From contig NZ_UNRA01000001.1 in the NCBI RefSeq assembly GCF_900537075.1, positions 434,001 through 498,000 of the forward strand: DNA of 64,000 nt, in the 5' to 3' direction. Positions within the stretch are counted from its first letter, which is position 1. The number at the start of each line of letters is the position of its first letter. This document shows positions 9,287 through 18,201 of the stretch, one piece after another. The DNA is from Tropicibacter sp. Alg240-R139. GTDB taxonomy: Bacteria > Pseudomonadota > Alphaproteobacteria > Rhodobacterales > Rhodobacteraceae. The position numbers and the translations under genes are program-made. The notes under the pieces are model-generated. The model searched no databases, was not told the origin of the DNA, and was given only the letters and a program-made list of their open reading frames with translations.

Positions 9287-10303
9287 TCACGAGCGCCTAG
9301 TTGGCCTTGATGACTTCACGATGTCGCTCAGCGCCTCTGCGGCTATTTTAAAAGATCTTAACCTGGCGGCGTGATCGTGGATCATCCCGGTCACCATCAA
9401 TTCCTCGGGCTGGTATCGCTCAATCAAACGCGCAAGTTCAATCTGAACCGTTTCAGGGCTGCCGGTTGCCGAACAGGAAAGAGCTTGTTCCACCTGCGTG
9501 AGGACTGGCGCTGAAATCTCCGCTGACAGATCCTCGACCGGGAGGGGAAGTTTGCCCGGACGCCCTGTCCGTAAACGAGCGAAGGCAAGCAACTGAGATG
9601 ATCGCAGATACCGTGCTTCATCATCAGTCCCCGCTGCACAGACCCCGGCGGCCAGCATGAAGTACGGTTTCGCAAGCCACTTAGATGGCTGGAACGTCGA
9701 TCTGTAGGTCGCGATCGCGTCCTCAAGCATTGCGGGCGCGAAATGCGAGGCAAACGCGTAAGGCAACCCGAGATAGGCGGCGAGCTGCGCGCCATAAAGG
9801 CTGGAACCGAGTATCCAAACCGGAACATGGGTCCCTTGTCCGGGGACTGCCCGAATTCGCGCCTCGTCTGAAGCGTCTTCAAGATACCCCAAGAGTTCCA
9901 CTACGTCCTGCGGAAAGTTGTCGTTGGCTTCCATGTGCCGTCTGAGGGCCTGCGCTGTCGCCCCGTCGGTGCCCGGAGCACGGCCAAGTCCAAGATCAAT
10001 TCGCTCCGGATAAAGTGTGGCAAGCGTGCCGAACTGTTCGGCAACTACCAGAGGCGCATGGTTTGGCAGCATGATACCCCCGGCACCAACACGGAGGGTC
10101 TTGGTGGCCGACGCGACGGCTCCTATCACGACCGCCGTTGCTGCACTGGCGATGCCCGGCATATTGTGGTGCTCGGCCAGCCAGTAACGATGATAGCCGC
10201 TTGCCTCCGCGTGGCACGCCAAGTCGATTGTATTTCTTAGGGCGTCAGCGACGGTTCCGCCTTCCGGGATCGGTGACAAATCAAGTAAAGAAAAATGATG
10301 CAA
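9287..10303 (-). CDS. LLM-class flavin-dependent oxidoreductase
   Basis: A full-length 338-residue member of the bacterial luciferase-like monooxygenase superfamily (YhbW-like subgroup). It shows the family start '[11 protein letters not shown]', the barrel motif '[18 protein letters not shown]' and '[15 protein letters not shown]', then '[15 protein letters not shown]'. These proteins use reduced flavin and oxygen on unknown substrates. The gene is single and on the minus strand. No partner flavin reductase is nearby. Assignment to the superfamily is firm; the substrate is unknown. Confidence 0.9.
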   Translation of the reverse strand: MHHFSLLDLSPIPEGGTVADALRNTIDLACHAEASGYHRYWLAEHHNMPGIASAATAVVIGAVASATKTLRVGAGGIMLPNHAPLVVAEQFGTLATLYPERIDLGLGRAPGTDGATAQALRRHMEANDNFPQDVVELLGYLEDASDEARIRAVPGQGTHVPVWILGSSLYGAQLAAYLGLPYAFASHFAPAMLEDAIATYRSTFQPSKWLAKPYFMLAAGVCAAGTDDEARYLRSSQLLAFARLRTGRPGKLPLPVEDLSAEISAPVLTQVEQALSCSATGSPETVQIELARLIERYQPEELMVTGMIHDHAARLRSFKIAAEALSDIVKSSRPTRRS

Positions 10304-10366
10304 CTTTGGCTCCTTGCTTCTTGAGCACCTACGCGTGTTTGAGCGGGCTAATCGCCACCAGCTCGC

Positions 10367-10798
10367 TTAACTATTGGCCAAGTCCTTAGACAAGGCATAA
10401 GCGCCTGAAAGATAAGCGTTCTTCAAATAGACAGGCAGATTCTCTGGGTACTCTTCAACTTTCTTCTTGGCAAAATGAGAAAGCGCCGCCGGACTGACGA
10501 AACTGGTTTGGCATCCTTCTACGAGCTGGATCAGAGTTTCGATTTTGAAGGAAACGGCTCCACCAGCCATTCGACCCTTCTTGGCTCGCGTTTTGATCAC
10601 AAAGGTATCAATTTCGTTTTCGCGGGAAAACTCATGGAGCGCCGCCAGGAATGATCGCAGATCGGCTTCAGACGTGTCATCTTCGAGCTCTATTCTCGTG
10701 GTCTTCGGCCGAAGCATCTCAATGTTGTCTTCATCATTTAGGTGGACAACAACAAGCCGAACCTCCTTTGCCGATATCTCACATCCGCATACATTCAT
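10367..10798 (-). CDS. DUF3010 family protein
   Basis: A 143-residue protein matching DUF3010: it starts with MNVCGCEISAKEVRLVVVHL and contains the hallmark 'FVIKTRAKKGRMAGGAVSFK' followed by 'IETLIQLVEG'. The fold resembles an RNase H-like ATPase half with 'VCGCEISAKEV' as the first strand pair; function is unknown. The ATG at 10798 is preceded by AAGGA. The gene is monocistronic between the oxidoreductase gene and an IS remnant. Confidence 0.8.
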   Translation of the reverse strand: MNVCGCEISAKEVRLVVVHLNDEDNIEMLRPKTTRIELEDDTSEADLRSFLAALHEFSRENEIDTFVIKTRAKKGRMAGGAVSFKIETLIQLVEGCQTSFVSPAALSHFAKKKVEEYPENLPVYLKNAYLSGAYALSKDLANS

Positions 10799-10865
10799 GA
10801 GAATTTTCCTTCGTGCGATAAATCCACGTTAAAGTCTCTTCTGACCTGAAAACCCAGATCTTAGG

Positions 10866-11230
10866 TCATGTTGACAAACGGCGGAGCCATAGGCGGATTG
10901 AGGTGATGTCGATGAAGCCCAGATAGCTCTTGGCGGTTTTGTCGAAGCGGGTTGCGACGCGGCGGGCATTTTTCAGCTTGTTGAAGCAACGTTGGACCAT
11001 GTTTCGTAGCCGGTAAAGCGTTTGATTAACGCCGACGCCCATCTTGCGGGTCTTACGCATTGGAATTTGCGTTAGAATATCGCGTCGCTCCATGGTTATC
11101 AGCGTCATCGCCACGATCCGCGAGCAGTACTTTGGGCTCGGGCAGATTGGTCTCCATGACCAAATCGAAGCCGAGATAATCCGACGTTTGGCCCGGCGTG
11201 ATCCCCGTTCGTATTGGCAGGCCAGGACGG
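10866..11230 (-). pseudogene. IS5-family transposase remnant (C-terminal part, frameshifted)
   Basis: Two minus-strand frames join to give the C-terminal third of an IS5-type DDE transposase. One reads 'ITPGQTSDYLGFDLV' and 'PKVLLADRGDDADN'. After a shift near 11100-11110 the other reads 'MRKTRKMGVG', 'LRNMVQRCFNKLKNARRVAT' and 'FDKTAKSYLGFIDITSIRLW' to a TGA at 10866. The second catalytic Asp and the C-terminal Glu-region helix are recognisable, but the N-terminal two thirds and the left inverted repeat are missing. The remnant abuts an antiporter fragment, so an insertion followed by deletion is likely. The right boundary is approximate. Confidence 0.8.
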
Positions 11231-11578
11231 CCCACAAACCCAGTGGCAAGAAAGACATGCTGATTGCACCAATGACAATCCAGCTTTGGGGCCAAGCGCC
11301 TGTCGCAGGAGATTACTTCGGGACAACGCCCCCCCTAGAAGAAAGGCCACCATTGTCAGGGCCACAATCGACAATTCGTCAAACCATTGAGAAACAGCGT
11401 CGGGCACCAATCTGAAACCAGAATTTCCCGCCGCGATGCCAAGCAACAAAAGTAATGTGACCCTTGGCAAACGAGTGACGCGACCGAGCTCATCGGTGAC
11501 CAACCCAGCCAGGAAAAGTACGCCAAGCGCTACGAGAAATCCGACAAGCTCCACAAGACGCAGTTCAACACCTGCCAA
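11231..11578 (-). pseudogene. Truncated cation:proton antiporter (N-terminal fragment)
   Basis: The minus-strand frame from 11578 encodes antiporter-like membrane helices: 'VGFLVALGVLFLAGLVTDEL', then 'LPRVTLLLLLGIAAGNSGF' and 'ALTMVAFLLGGALSRSN'. It then loses frame near 11300; a neighbouring frame continues with 'SWIVIGAISMSFLPLGLWAV'. After that the sequence is IS5 remnant. Only about 115 residues of an approximately 400-600-residue exchanger remain, so the gene is dead. It begins at a TTG and the true start may be lost. Confidence 0.75.
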
Positions 11579-11682
11579 TGGACGTTACTTTGATCGGTAT
11601 CATGCCTCTGTGAATAAGTCAGGACGGGCATAGATGACGTTTTTGTCCAAAAACTGGAGACGTCCTGGCGCAACCGGGCACC

Positions 11683-12849
11683 TTATCCCAGCGGCATGCG
11701 CCGTTCTGCCATTTCCGCGTACCAGCTACAGCCCACCGGGATTAGCTCATCGTTGAACTCATAGGCCGGATTGTGAAGGTCGGCACTGTCGCCATTGCCG
11801 ATGAAGAGATATGCGCCAGGGCGTACGGCCAGCATTTCGGAGAAGTCTTCGCCCGGCATGACTGGATCGAAGTCGCGGATTACATCGCCGGAGATCACCT
11901 TCGCAACCTCTGCAGCGCACGCGGCAGCCTCTGGGTCATTTACGGTGGGTGGCACGCGCGGGTTGTAGTCCAGATGGGCGTTGGCACCGTGGGCTTGCGC
12001 CGTCAGTTCGGCAATCTCGCGCAGACGCTTTTGAACCATCTCATGTACCCCAGGGTCAAAGTAGCGCACAGTGCCGCGCAATTTAATCTCATCCGGGATG
12101 ACATTGTAGGTATTGCTGTCGCTGCGCAGCCCGCAGGTGGACACAACCACGGACTTCAGTGGGTCGATATTCCGCGCTGCAATGGTTTGCAGAGCCACGA
12201 CCACATGGGCAACAGCCACGGTTGTATCCACAGCCTTGTGAGGCAGAGCTGCATGCCCGCCTTGGCCTTTGATAGTGAGTTCAAAAAACGCCGTGGCGGC
12301 CATCTGCGGACCATCTCGCACGGCAAACTGACCTGCCGGTATCCCCGGCCAGTTGTGCATTCCATATACCTCCTGAATGTCCCAGCGGGTCATCAGCCCA
12401 TCCTCCAGCATTGCGCGAGCGCCACCGCTGCCTTCCTCGGCAGGCTGAAAGATCAGAACCACAGAGCCGTCGAAATTGCGGGTTTCAGCCAGATATTTCG
12501 CCGCGCCCAAGAGCATCGCTGAATGGCCATCATGGCCGCAGGCATGCATAACACCGGGATGGGTCGAAGCGTGGGGTAGACCAGTGGCTTCGGGAATGGG
12601 CAGCGCGTCCATATCCGCGCGGAACCCGATCACTTTGCCCGACCCCCGCGCACGTCCATGAATCACGCCAACAACTCCGGTCCGACCGAAGCCCGTGACC
12701 ACCTCGTCACAGCCGAAACCGGTAAGCAATTCGGCAACCTTGGCCCCGGTGCGGTGTTCCTCGAACCGCAGCTCAGGGTGGGCATGAATGTCCCGCCGCC
12801 ATTCAGTGATCTCAGAGAGCAGTTCGGCAAAGCGGTTTCGGGCGGGCAT
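11683..12849 (-). CDS. M20-family amidohydrolase (aminoacylase/hippurate hydrolase type)
   Basis: A 388-residue M20D metallopeptidase-like amidohydrolase. It has the start 'WRRDIHAHPELRFEEHRTG', the metal motif MHACGHDGHSAML, 'LIFQPAEEGSGGARAM' with the catalytic Glu-Glu, and a C-terminal 'MPGEDFSEM' metal ligand region. The family hydrolyses N-acyl amino acids, hippurate or related amides with two divalent metals. The ATG at 12849 follows AGAGGAG, which excludes the 24-codon N-terminal extension. The gene is intact and cytoplasmic and lies between the antiporter remnant and an integrase gene. Specificity is not visible. Confidence 0.9.
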   Translation of the reverse strand: MPARNRFAELLSEITEWRRDIHAHPELRFEEHRTGAKVAELLTGFGCDEVVTGFGRTGVVGVIHGRARGSGKVIGFRADMDALPIPEATGLPHASTHPGVMHACGHDGHSAMLLGAAKYLAETRNFDGSVVLIFQPAEEGSGGARAMLEDGLMTRWDIQEVYGMHNWPGIPAGQFAVRDGPQMAATAFFELTIKGQGGHAALPHKAVDTTVAVAHVVVALQTIAARNIDPLKSVVVSTCGLRSDSNTYNVIPDEIKLRGTVRYFDPGVHEMVQKRLREIAELTAQAHGANAHLDYNPRVPPTVNDPEAAACAAEVAKVISGDVIRDFDPVMPGEDFSEMLAVRPGAYLFIGNGDSADLHNPAYEFNDELIPVGCSWYAEMAERRMPLG

Positions 12850-12940
12850 GAGTTGCTCCTCTCTTTGTCGGTCGCTCAGATTATGAAGACCGGTCTCCGC
12901 GCCCGCAACAGGATATGCCAACTCCGCCAGTTAAGATGTT

Positions 12941-14020
12941 TCATTGAGCCCAGATCCGAGCCGAAATCTCGTTGCACACGATCTCCATCGACGGCCTAAG
13001 CGCATCGAGCGAGGGCCTTGCATATCTCTGCCCGGTGATCGACAGCGGTGTGTGATTGAGTAACCGACCGACGATCTCCTCCAGCACGCCTGCCTCCATC
13101 GCGACGGTGGCAAAGGTCCGTCGATGGGCGTGTGGGCTCCACTTCAGCTTTTCTGGCCCGGTAACATAGCCCTTGGCGGATTTGGGTGACGGGAAGACCC
13201 AGGTACGGCTCAGCGCCCGCATCGGGGCCAGGATTTCGTGGTGTACTTGGACAATTGGCAGATCGAAGCTCCGGCCATTCTTCGTTACCGGCAAGTGAAT
13301 GCGATCTTCCTCGATCTGCTTCCATTGCAAAGTGAGTGCCTCGGTTTTTCGAAGACCCGTGAATAGAAGAAGCTCGTAGAACACCTTGTGGATCTGATTC
13401 TGAAGGCCGTCCACGTCCTGTCGCCATTCCTGAAGATCTTCGATAATCCTGCCGTCAGGTTTTTCTTCATACCATTCGATGGCTAGCGTTGGGCATTCCG
13501 GCAGATCATAGGTTCGCTTGGCATGATTGTAGATGGACCTGAAATGCCGAAGTGTATGATTGGCCCCTGAAGGTGTTCTGGCCATCTCCTGATGTCGCCG
13601 GACCACCATGGCCTTAGTGATCTCATCCAAAGGCAAACGCATCCAATCCTTGAGGTGTTTGTCCAGCGCGAGACGCGTTGAGTGTTTGTAGTCTTCGGAG
13701 CGCAGCTTGGGCCGCGCCAGGTAGACCTCCGTGGCAGCCTCCAACGTCGGAGCCCCGATCTGAGCCACCTTTCCTGCCCCGCGCCCCATTTCCAACGCTA
13801 GACCCATTGCCGTTTGCCTGGCGGCTTGCGACGAGATCATCGGAAACCGCCCGATCAGAATGCGTTTGGTCTGCCCGCCTATATCCTTCTGGAAGTACCA
13901 GGTCTTGGAACGCTTTCCGACAAAGAGCACCAGTCCCTTGATCTCGGCATCCCAATACTTGTCAGTACCGGTTTTCGACTGGGGCAGTTTCTTCGCAATG
14001 GTTTCGGAGAGCTTGGGCAT
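12941..14020 (-). CDS. Tyrosine recombinase / phage-type integrase
   Basis: A 359-residue integrase. The N-terminal arm-binding region 'WDAEIKGLVLFVGKRSKTWY' is typical of P4-like integrases, and a core-binding helical domain spans about residues 92-170. The catalytic set is complete: Arg224 in TGLRKTEAL, Lys247 in VTKNG, His297 and Arg300 in PHAHRRTFAT, His323 in LLNHT, and Tyr333 in GQRYA. The protein therefore should be active. No tRNA gene or obvious direct repeat is adjacent, so its target site is unknown. It may belong with the AlpA-like/ATPase genes at 6-8 kb, or be the relic of another element. Confidence 0.9.
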   Translation of the reverse strand: MPKLSETIAKKLPQSKTGTDKYWDAEIKGLVLFVGKRSKTWYFQKDIGGQTKRILIGRFPMISSQAARQTAMGLALEMGRGAGKVAQIGAPTLEAATEVYLARPKLRSEDYKHSTRLALDKHLKDWMRLPLDEITKAMVVRRHQEMARTPSGANHTLRHFRSIYNHAKRTYDLPECPTLAIEWYEEKPDGRIIEDLQEWRQDVDGLQNQIHKVFYELLLFTGLRKTEALTLQWKQIEEDRIHLPVTKNGRSFDLPIVQVHHEILAPMRALSRTWVFPSPKSAKGYVTGPEKLKWSPHAHRRTFATVAMEAGVLEEIVGRLLNHTPLSITGQRYARPSLDALRPSMEIVCNEISARIWAQ

Positions 14021-14321
14021 ATCTTTGTCGGCTTTTTGTCGGTTTTTGACTGAATAATGATGAAACTCAGTGCATCAGGATGGCATATAAAAGTCAACAA
14101 ATAGAATGACTAAGAATGAAAGAGAAGTTCTGGGAAACTCAAATCATGAGTTTGGAAGGCTCTTATGATACCATTTCACCATACCCGCCAAGAATTTTTG
14201 TTTGGTAAAACAGCCGGTCTGGGAGGTAAATAGCGATCCGGGCAGAACCGGTCATTACTCTGCAAAAACATCGCCAGCGAATTGAAGTTACTCGGAAAAT
14301 TTCAGAGCAACTTCCACATAG
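14021..14321. other. Intergenic region upstream of the integrase
   Basis: About 300 fairly A/T-rich bases with no gene, tRNA or clear hairpin. TTGTCGG occurs twice within 14 bases at about 14026-14042, next to the integrase start. Confidence 0.4.
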
Positions 14322-15170
14322 CTAGTCGTCGGCGCGAACCAGCTGGCGTTGCTGACCTAGGCCGTCGATCCCTAGCTCCATGACATCGCCAGCTTTCAAG
14401 TACACTGGATCGGGTCTGAACCCCATGCCAACACCCGGCGGTGTCCCGGTTGAAATGACATCCCCTGGATGCAGGGTGAACAACTGACTGAGGTGCGAGA
14501 TAATTTGCGCTACGTTAAAGATCATCTTCGCAGTGTTCCCGGTCTGCATCCGCTGACCGTTGACGTCCAGATACATCGACAGGGCATGCGGGTCCGGCAC
14601 TTCATCGCGTGTCACAAGCCAAGGGCCGGTAGGTCCAAAGGTGTCGCAGGATTTGCCCTTGGTCCATTGCCCTGTCAGATCGAACTGAAAATGCCGCTCA
14701 GTGACGTCATTGACGATGCAATAACCCGCCACGTGGTTCAGCGCTTCGCCTTCGCTGACATACTTTGCCTTGGTCCCGATCACGACGCCCAGTTCGATTT
14801 CCCAATCGGTCTTGGTTGACCTGCGCGGCATCACCACATCATCATTGGGCCCGACGATGGCCGAATTGGCCTTCATGAACAGAATCGGATGTTCGGGGAT
14901 GGGCAATCCAGCCTCAGCAGCATGATCTGAATAGTTCAACCCGATGCACAGGTATTTGCCGATGGAACCGACACAAGGACCCAGGCGTGGACTACCGTCG
15001 ACCACGGCCAGACTATCGGGATCAATGGCGCGCAACTGCTCTAATCCAGTATCCGACAAGGCGACACCCGAGATGTCACCCACGTGAGCAGACAGATCGC
15101 GAATAGTGCCATCATCGGCCAGCAATCCGGGCTTTTCGGCTCCGGCCCCTCCATAGCGCAAAAGTTTCAT
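14322..15170 (-). CDS. Fumarylacetoacetate hydrolase (FAH) family protein
   Basis: A 282-residue FAH-superfamily enzyme. It carries 'CIGLNYSDHAAEAG', 'PILFMKANSAIVGPNDDVVM', the metal-binding acidic set in 'WEIELGVVIG', 'VNDVTERHFQ' and 'ISTGTPPGVGMGF'. Members hydrolyse fumarylpyruvate, acylpyruvates or fumarylacetoacetate, or hydrate/decarboxylate related diketones, usually late in aromatic-ring degradation. The ATG at 15170 follows GGGGAG; the longer start is unlikely. It lies 142 bases past the MBL hydrolase on the same strand and probably belongs to the marR-sulfatase operon. A role in degrading a ring-fission product is inference. Confidence 0.9.
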   Translation of the reverse strand: MKLLRYGGAGAEKPGLLADDGTIRDLSAHVGDISGVALSDTGLEQLRAIDPDSLAVVDGSPRLGPCVGSIGKYLCIGLNYSDHAAEAGLPIPEHPILFMKANSAIVGPNDDVVMPRRSTKTDWEIELGVVIGTKAKYVSEGEALNHVAGYCIVNDVTERHFQFDLTGQWTKGKSCDTFGPTGPWLVTRDEVPDPHALSMYLDVNGQRMQTGNTAKMIFNVAQIISHLSQLFTLHPGDVISTGTPPGVGMGFRPDPVYLKAGDVMELGIDGLGQQRQLVRADD

Positions 15171-15312
15171 GATGTTTGCTCCCCTCATCCCGATCTTAGC
15201 ACGGCCGCATAATCACCGCTCAGAATGCGAGGTCAATGACTGTCCAAAAGGCGGAGGCAAAACACCGACCGCGAGTCGAGGGGAGATAGGAGTGCGCGGT
15301 CGATCTGGTCGA

Positions 15313-16161
15313 TCAGATCTCGAAAACGTCGAGATCTTCGACAATCTTTGCCGGGCCTGCAAAATGCTCCTTCAGCTCGTCATTGGCGCTGGAGTGCCCG
15401 TCTTCGCTGTCCATATGAATACGGAAGTGGGTGATCAGAAGCTCTTTGACACCGGCAGATTGCGCCATCTTGGCGATATGTTCTGGGGTGGGCGAGAATT
15501 CGGCGATCGCTGGATGGATATCATCGGTCGATAAGCGATAGCACCAGTGGATCAGCAAATCTGCGTCCGCCGTCAGTTCAGACAGCGCATCACAGATGCC
15601 GGCATCGCCGGAGTAGACGAACTTCTTGCCGCCCGCCTCGACCGAAAAGGCCATGCAGTCGAATGCAGGTTGGGCGTGGGGCACTTCGCAACTTTTCAGC
15701 TCCCACCCATGTCCCTGATAAGAAAAACCTGGCTTGATCTCGGTTACCTCAGGCGCAGGCCAGGCGCGCGGCAGAGTGCCACCGCGAGCGACCCAGACCT
15801 GTTGGCTGGGAGCCAATTCAGTGCGGGCGTATAGGTCGGGTGACAGCACGCCATCGCGACCAAAATAGCCTTCTGTCATGCGTGCAATCGGGCTCGGACC
15901 CCAAACCTTGAGCGGCGGCGCGCCCTCGTCCCAGGCGGCATGCACCAGGCGGGCGTAATCCATCATGTGGTCGGTGTGCAGATGGGTAAAAAACAGATGC
16001 GTTATATCTTTCGGCAAGCGTCCCGACCGCACGAGGTTGTCGAAAACCCCGCCACCGCAGTCGAACAGGATCTTGTCGTCACCGATTTCCAGCAGGTAAC
16101 CGGTCGAAGCACGGCGGGCGTAAGCTTCGGGAGAGCCCGAGCCAAGAATGGTCAGTTTCAT
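15313..16161 (-). CDS. MBL-fold metallohydrolase (RNase Z-like type)
   Basis: A 282-residue metallo-beta-lactamase-fold hydrolase. Residues 1-25 'MKLTILGSGSPEAYARR' open the fold, THLHTDH (residues 59-65) binds the two metals, and 'VYSGDAGICDALSEL' and 'ELLITHFRIH' supply the Asp and last His. The layout is that of RNase Z/arylsulfatase-type members (long-form, no exosite visible). The ATG at 16161 overlaps the sulfatase stop by one base (TGATG), so the two are translationally coupled and the 45-codon upstream extension is not real. Its job in the locus may be hydrolysis of a lactone, ester or sulfate ester. Confidence 0.85.
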   Translation of the reverse strand: MKLTILGSGSPEAYARRASTGYLLEIGDDKILFDCGGGVFDNLVRSGRLPKDITHLFFTHLHTDHMMDYARLVHAAWDEGAPPLKVWGPSPIARMTEGYFGRDGVLSPDLYARTELAPSQQVWVARGGTLPRAWPAPEVTEIKPGFSYQGHGWELKSCEVPHAQPAFDCMAFSVEAGGKKFVYSGDAGICDALSELTADADLLIHWCYRLSTDDIHPAIAEFSPTPEHIAKMAQSAGVKELLITHFRIHMDSEDGHSSANDELKEHFAGPAKIVEDLDVFEI

Positions 16162-17600
16162 CAGTTTGCTTCCATCTTTGGGGGTGGCGTCGCACCGGGC
16201 GCGCCAAGTTTCAGGGCAGCCTCTCGGCCCCCGTATCTGGCGATCAGGGCAGCCTGATCGTCGAAGGCTTGTTGATTGACCGCATCCGGGTCGCAAATCG
16301 TGCGCAAAGCGGTTTCCATCCTGATCAGAGTTTCGGAATGGGCCGGGTCGTCCGCCAGGTTGTTGAGCTCTTCTGGGTCAGTCTTCAGGTCAAACAGCTC
16401 GGGCGAAAAGCCTATGTAGTGGTGATACTTCCATCGCCCAATTCGCAGCAAGAATGCACCCGACACGGCGCCTGCTGCATGGTACTCCGAAAAGACAGGA
16501 CGCTCTGGCTTGGGTTCTTCAGACACGATTTTGTAAAGCGAACGCACTCCATCCGATGCCTCGAGCGGCGCATCGAAGTGGTCCGCGATGGTGGCGGAAA
16601 CATCCAGCAAGCTCACCGGTGTATCGCAGATACCTTGCCCCACGCCTGGACCCGCCATGATCATCGGGATGGCGGCACTTTCCTGATAGAGGTTGGATTT
16701 CCCCCACAGACCCCGCGCGCCCACGTTGTCACCATGATCCGAGGTGTAGATGACCGTGGTGTCGCCTTTAAAGCCCGCCTGTTTCAGACCCGCCATGATC
16801 TGACCAACGTTATGATCCAACCAACTGCACAGCCCGTAGTAGGACGCTATTGCGGTCAGGCGCTCGCTCTCGTCCTTGAACTTTGCCTCGCTGTCCATGA
16901 ACGCGTTTTGCTTTTCCACCCAAGGGTGGCGCACATATCCGCCGCGCGGGTTCAACTTTGGACCGGGCAGTTGGTCGTGCGGATAAAGATCATAGAATTC
17001 TTGCGGAACCACCAAAGGAAAATGCGGTGCCACCAGCCCGACATAGAGGCACCATGGGCGGTCATCGCTACTGGCTGCACGGTCCTGCAACCATTCAACC
17101 GTGCGCGTTGTCACGGCTGCATCATATTCGGTGTATCTGCTGGTCCCGGGTCCGATGTCGTCACCCAACATCCGGCCCTTGCCCATGATCCGTTCATCTT
17201 CCTTTCGGATCGAGGCCCAGACCATACCAACGCCGCCGGCCACCATCATCGGGATGTGTTCGGTATCAAAACCGGCCGCATCCTCTTCGGCGCGGTAATG
17301 CAGCTTGCCGATACTTTCGACCGGGACATCCTTGCCTTGTAGGGCATGCCCCCACCCAGGGATCGAGCCATCATAGGGCGTGGCATTGTCCCACAGGCGT
17401 GTTTCATGAGCATATCGCCCTGTAGCAAAGCTCGCTCGGGCGGGCACACAGATGGGCGATGGCGTATACGCGTTAGTGAACCTTGTTCCCCGCGCCGCCA
17501 AAGCGTCCAGATGCGGTGTTTTTGCAACCGGATGGCCCTCACACCCCAGAGCACGAGCCTGATGCTCATCCGACATGATCACCAGCAGATTGCCTGTCAT
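16161..17600 (-). CDS. Sulfatase-family hydrolase with formylglycine signature
   Basis: A 479-residue type I sulfatase/alkaline phosphatase-superfamily enzyme. The modification signature ICVPARASFATGR has Cys51, Pro53 and Arg55 (CxPxR), the site of formylglycine conversion. The N-terminal 'VIMSDEHQARALG' carries the first metal ligands and 'IYTSDHGDNVGARGLWGKS' the second set. There is no signal peptide, so it is cytoplasmic. It resembles choline-sulfatase and phosphonate-monoester-hydrolase relatives, but the substrate is unknown. It overlaps marR by four bases (ATGA) and the MBL gene by one. No formylglycine-generating enzyme is in the window. Confidence 0.9.
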   Translation of the reverse strand: MTGNLLVIMSDEHQARALGCEGHPVAKTPHLDALAARGTRFTNAYTPSPICVPARASFATGRYAHETRLWDNATPYDGSIPGWGHALQGKDVPVESIGKLHYRAEEDAAGFDTEHIPMMVAGGVGMVWASIRKEDERIMGKGRMLGDDIGPGTSRYTEYDAAVTTRTVEWLQDRAASSDDRPWCLYVGLVAPHFPLVVPQEFYDLYPHDQLPGPKLNPRGGYVRHPWVEKQNAFMDSEAKFKDESERLTAIASYYGLCSWLDHNVGQIMAGLKQAGFKGDTTVIYTSDHGDNVGARGLWGKSNLYQESAAIPMIMAGPGVGQGICDTPVSLLDVSATIADHFDAPLEASDGVRSLYKIVSEEPKPERPVFSEYHAAGAVSGAFLLRIGRWKYHHYIGFSPELFDLKTDPEELNNLADDPAHSETLIRMETALRTICDPDAVNQQAFDDQAALIARYGGREAALKLGAPGATPPPKMEAN

Positions 17601-18079
17601 GACTGGCTCTCGTCTTCAATCTGCTCCATTGCCAGCTCCAGCTTATCCATCGCTGTGAACATCACTTGGCGCTCAGAGGCGGTCAGGCTTCCCAGCAGTG
17701 CATTCTGACGCGCGCGCATGGCGGGACGTGCCTGCTGGAATATGGCGAAACCGTTGTCGGTGAACTCTACTGTGTGGCTGCGTTGATCCGATTCGCTGCC
17801 CTCGACCGAAATCAGCCCCTCGCGCAGCATGCCTTTGACCGTGCGGCTCACCTGCCCTTTATCAAAGTCCGTGCGCTTGACGATCTGCGCCGGGGTGATC
17901 TTGCCGTGGCTTTCAATCATCACAAATATTCGCCACTGCGACAGCGAAATACCCGCTGTTTCCTTAAGGATTCTAGCAGCTTGCGCATTGAGCTTGGCGT
18001 GAACCCGGCTCAGGCGAAACGTCACCATCTGCTGCAATGGAATGTCAAATTCGGTGTCCGTCACCTGATCCGCTGACAT
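17597..18079 (-). CDS. MarR-family transcriptional regulator
   Basis: A 160-residue MarR winged-helix protein. The DNA-binding core is 'LSQWRIFVMIESHGKITPAQ' followed by 'KRTDFDKGQVSRTVKGMLRE' and the wing 'SESDQRSHTVEFTDNG'. The ATG at 18079 follows GGGAGG with ideal spacing, so the upstream 18 codons are untranslated. It starts the leftward operon with the sulfatase, MBL and FAH genes and faces tctC across 122 bases that hold two matching palindromes. I infer that it represses both directions and is released by the locus substrate or an intermediate. Confidence 0.92.
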   Translation of the reverse strand: MSADQVTDTEFDIPLQQMVTFRLSRVHAKLNAQAARILKETAGISLSQWRIFVMIESHGKITPAQIVKRTDFDKGQVSRTVKGMLREGLISVEGSESDQRSHTVEFTDNGFAIFQQARPAMRARQNALLGSLTASERQVMFTAMDKLELAMEQIEDESQS

Positions 18080-18120
18080 GCGAAACCTCCCTTGTCTTAC
18101 CGTAACCGTGGCATCGTTTA

Positions 18121-18154
18121 GTTGATCCGTCAACTTTTTTGTTGACCAGTCAAC
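18121..18154. promoter_or_regulatory. Paired 14-bp palindromes, likely MarR operators
   Basis: GTTGATCCGTCAAC (18121-18134) and GTTGACCAGTCAAC (18141-18154) are both GTTGA-N4-TCAAC palindromes. Their centres are 20 bases apart, close to two helical turns. They lie in the divergent marR-tctC gap. Sites of this size and symmetry fit a MarR dimer pair. Confidence 0.75.
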
Positions 18155-18201
18155 CTTTTTTGACGCAGGCTTATGAAAACAACACGTTCAGGGAGGAACA
18201 C

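Noticed and set aside
11773-12522. Plus-strand frame of 249 codons
   Set aside because: Antisense to the M20 amidohydrolase with intact metal motifs.
14021-14321. tRNA attachment site for the integrase
   Set aside because: Searched by eye for tRNA arms and direct repeats next to the integrase; none found.
16269-17342. Plus-strand frame of 357 codons
   Set aside because: It lies antisense within the sulfatase gene, which has clear catalytic motifs; GC-rich codon shadow.
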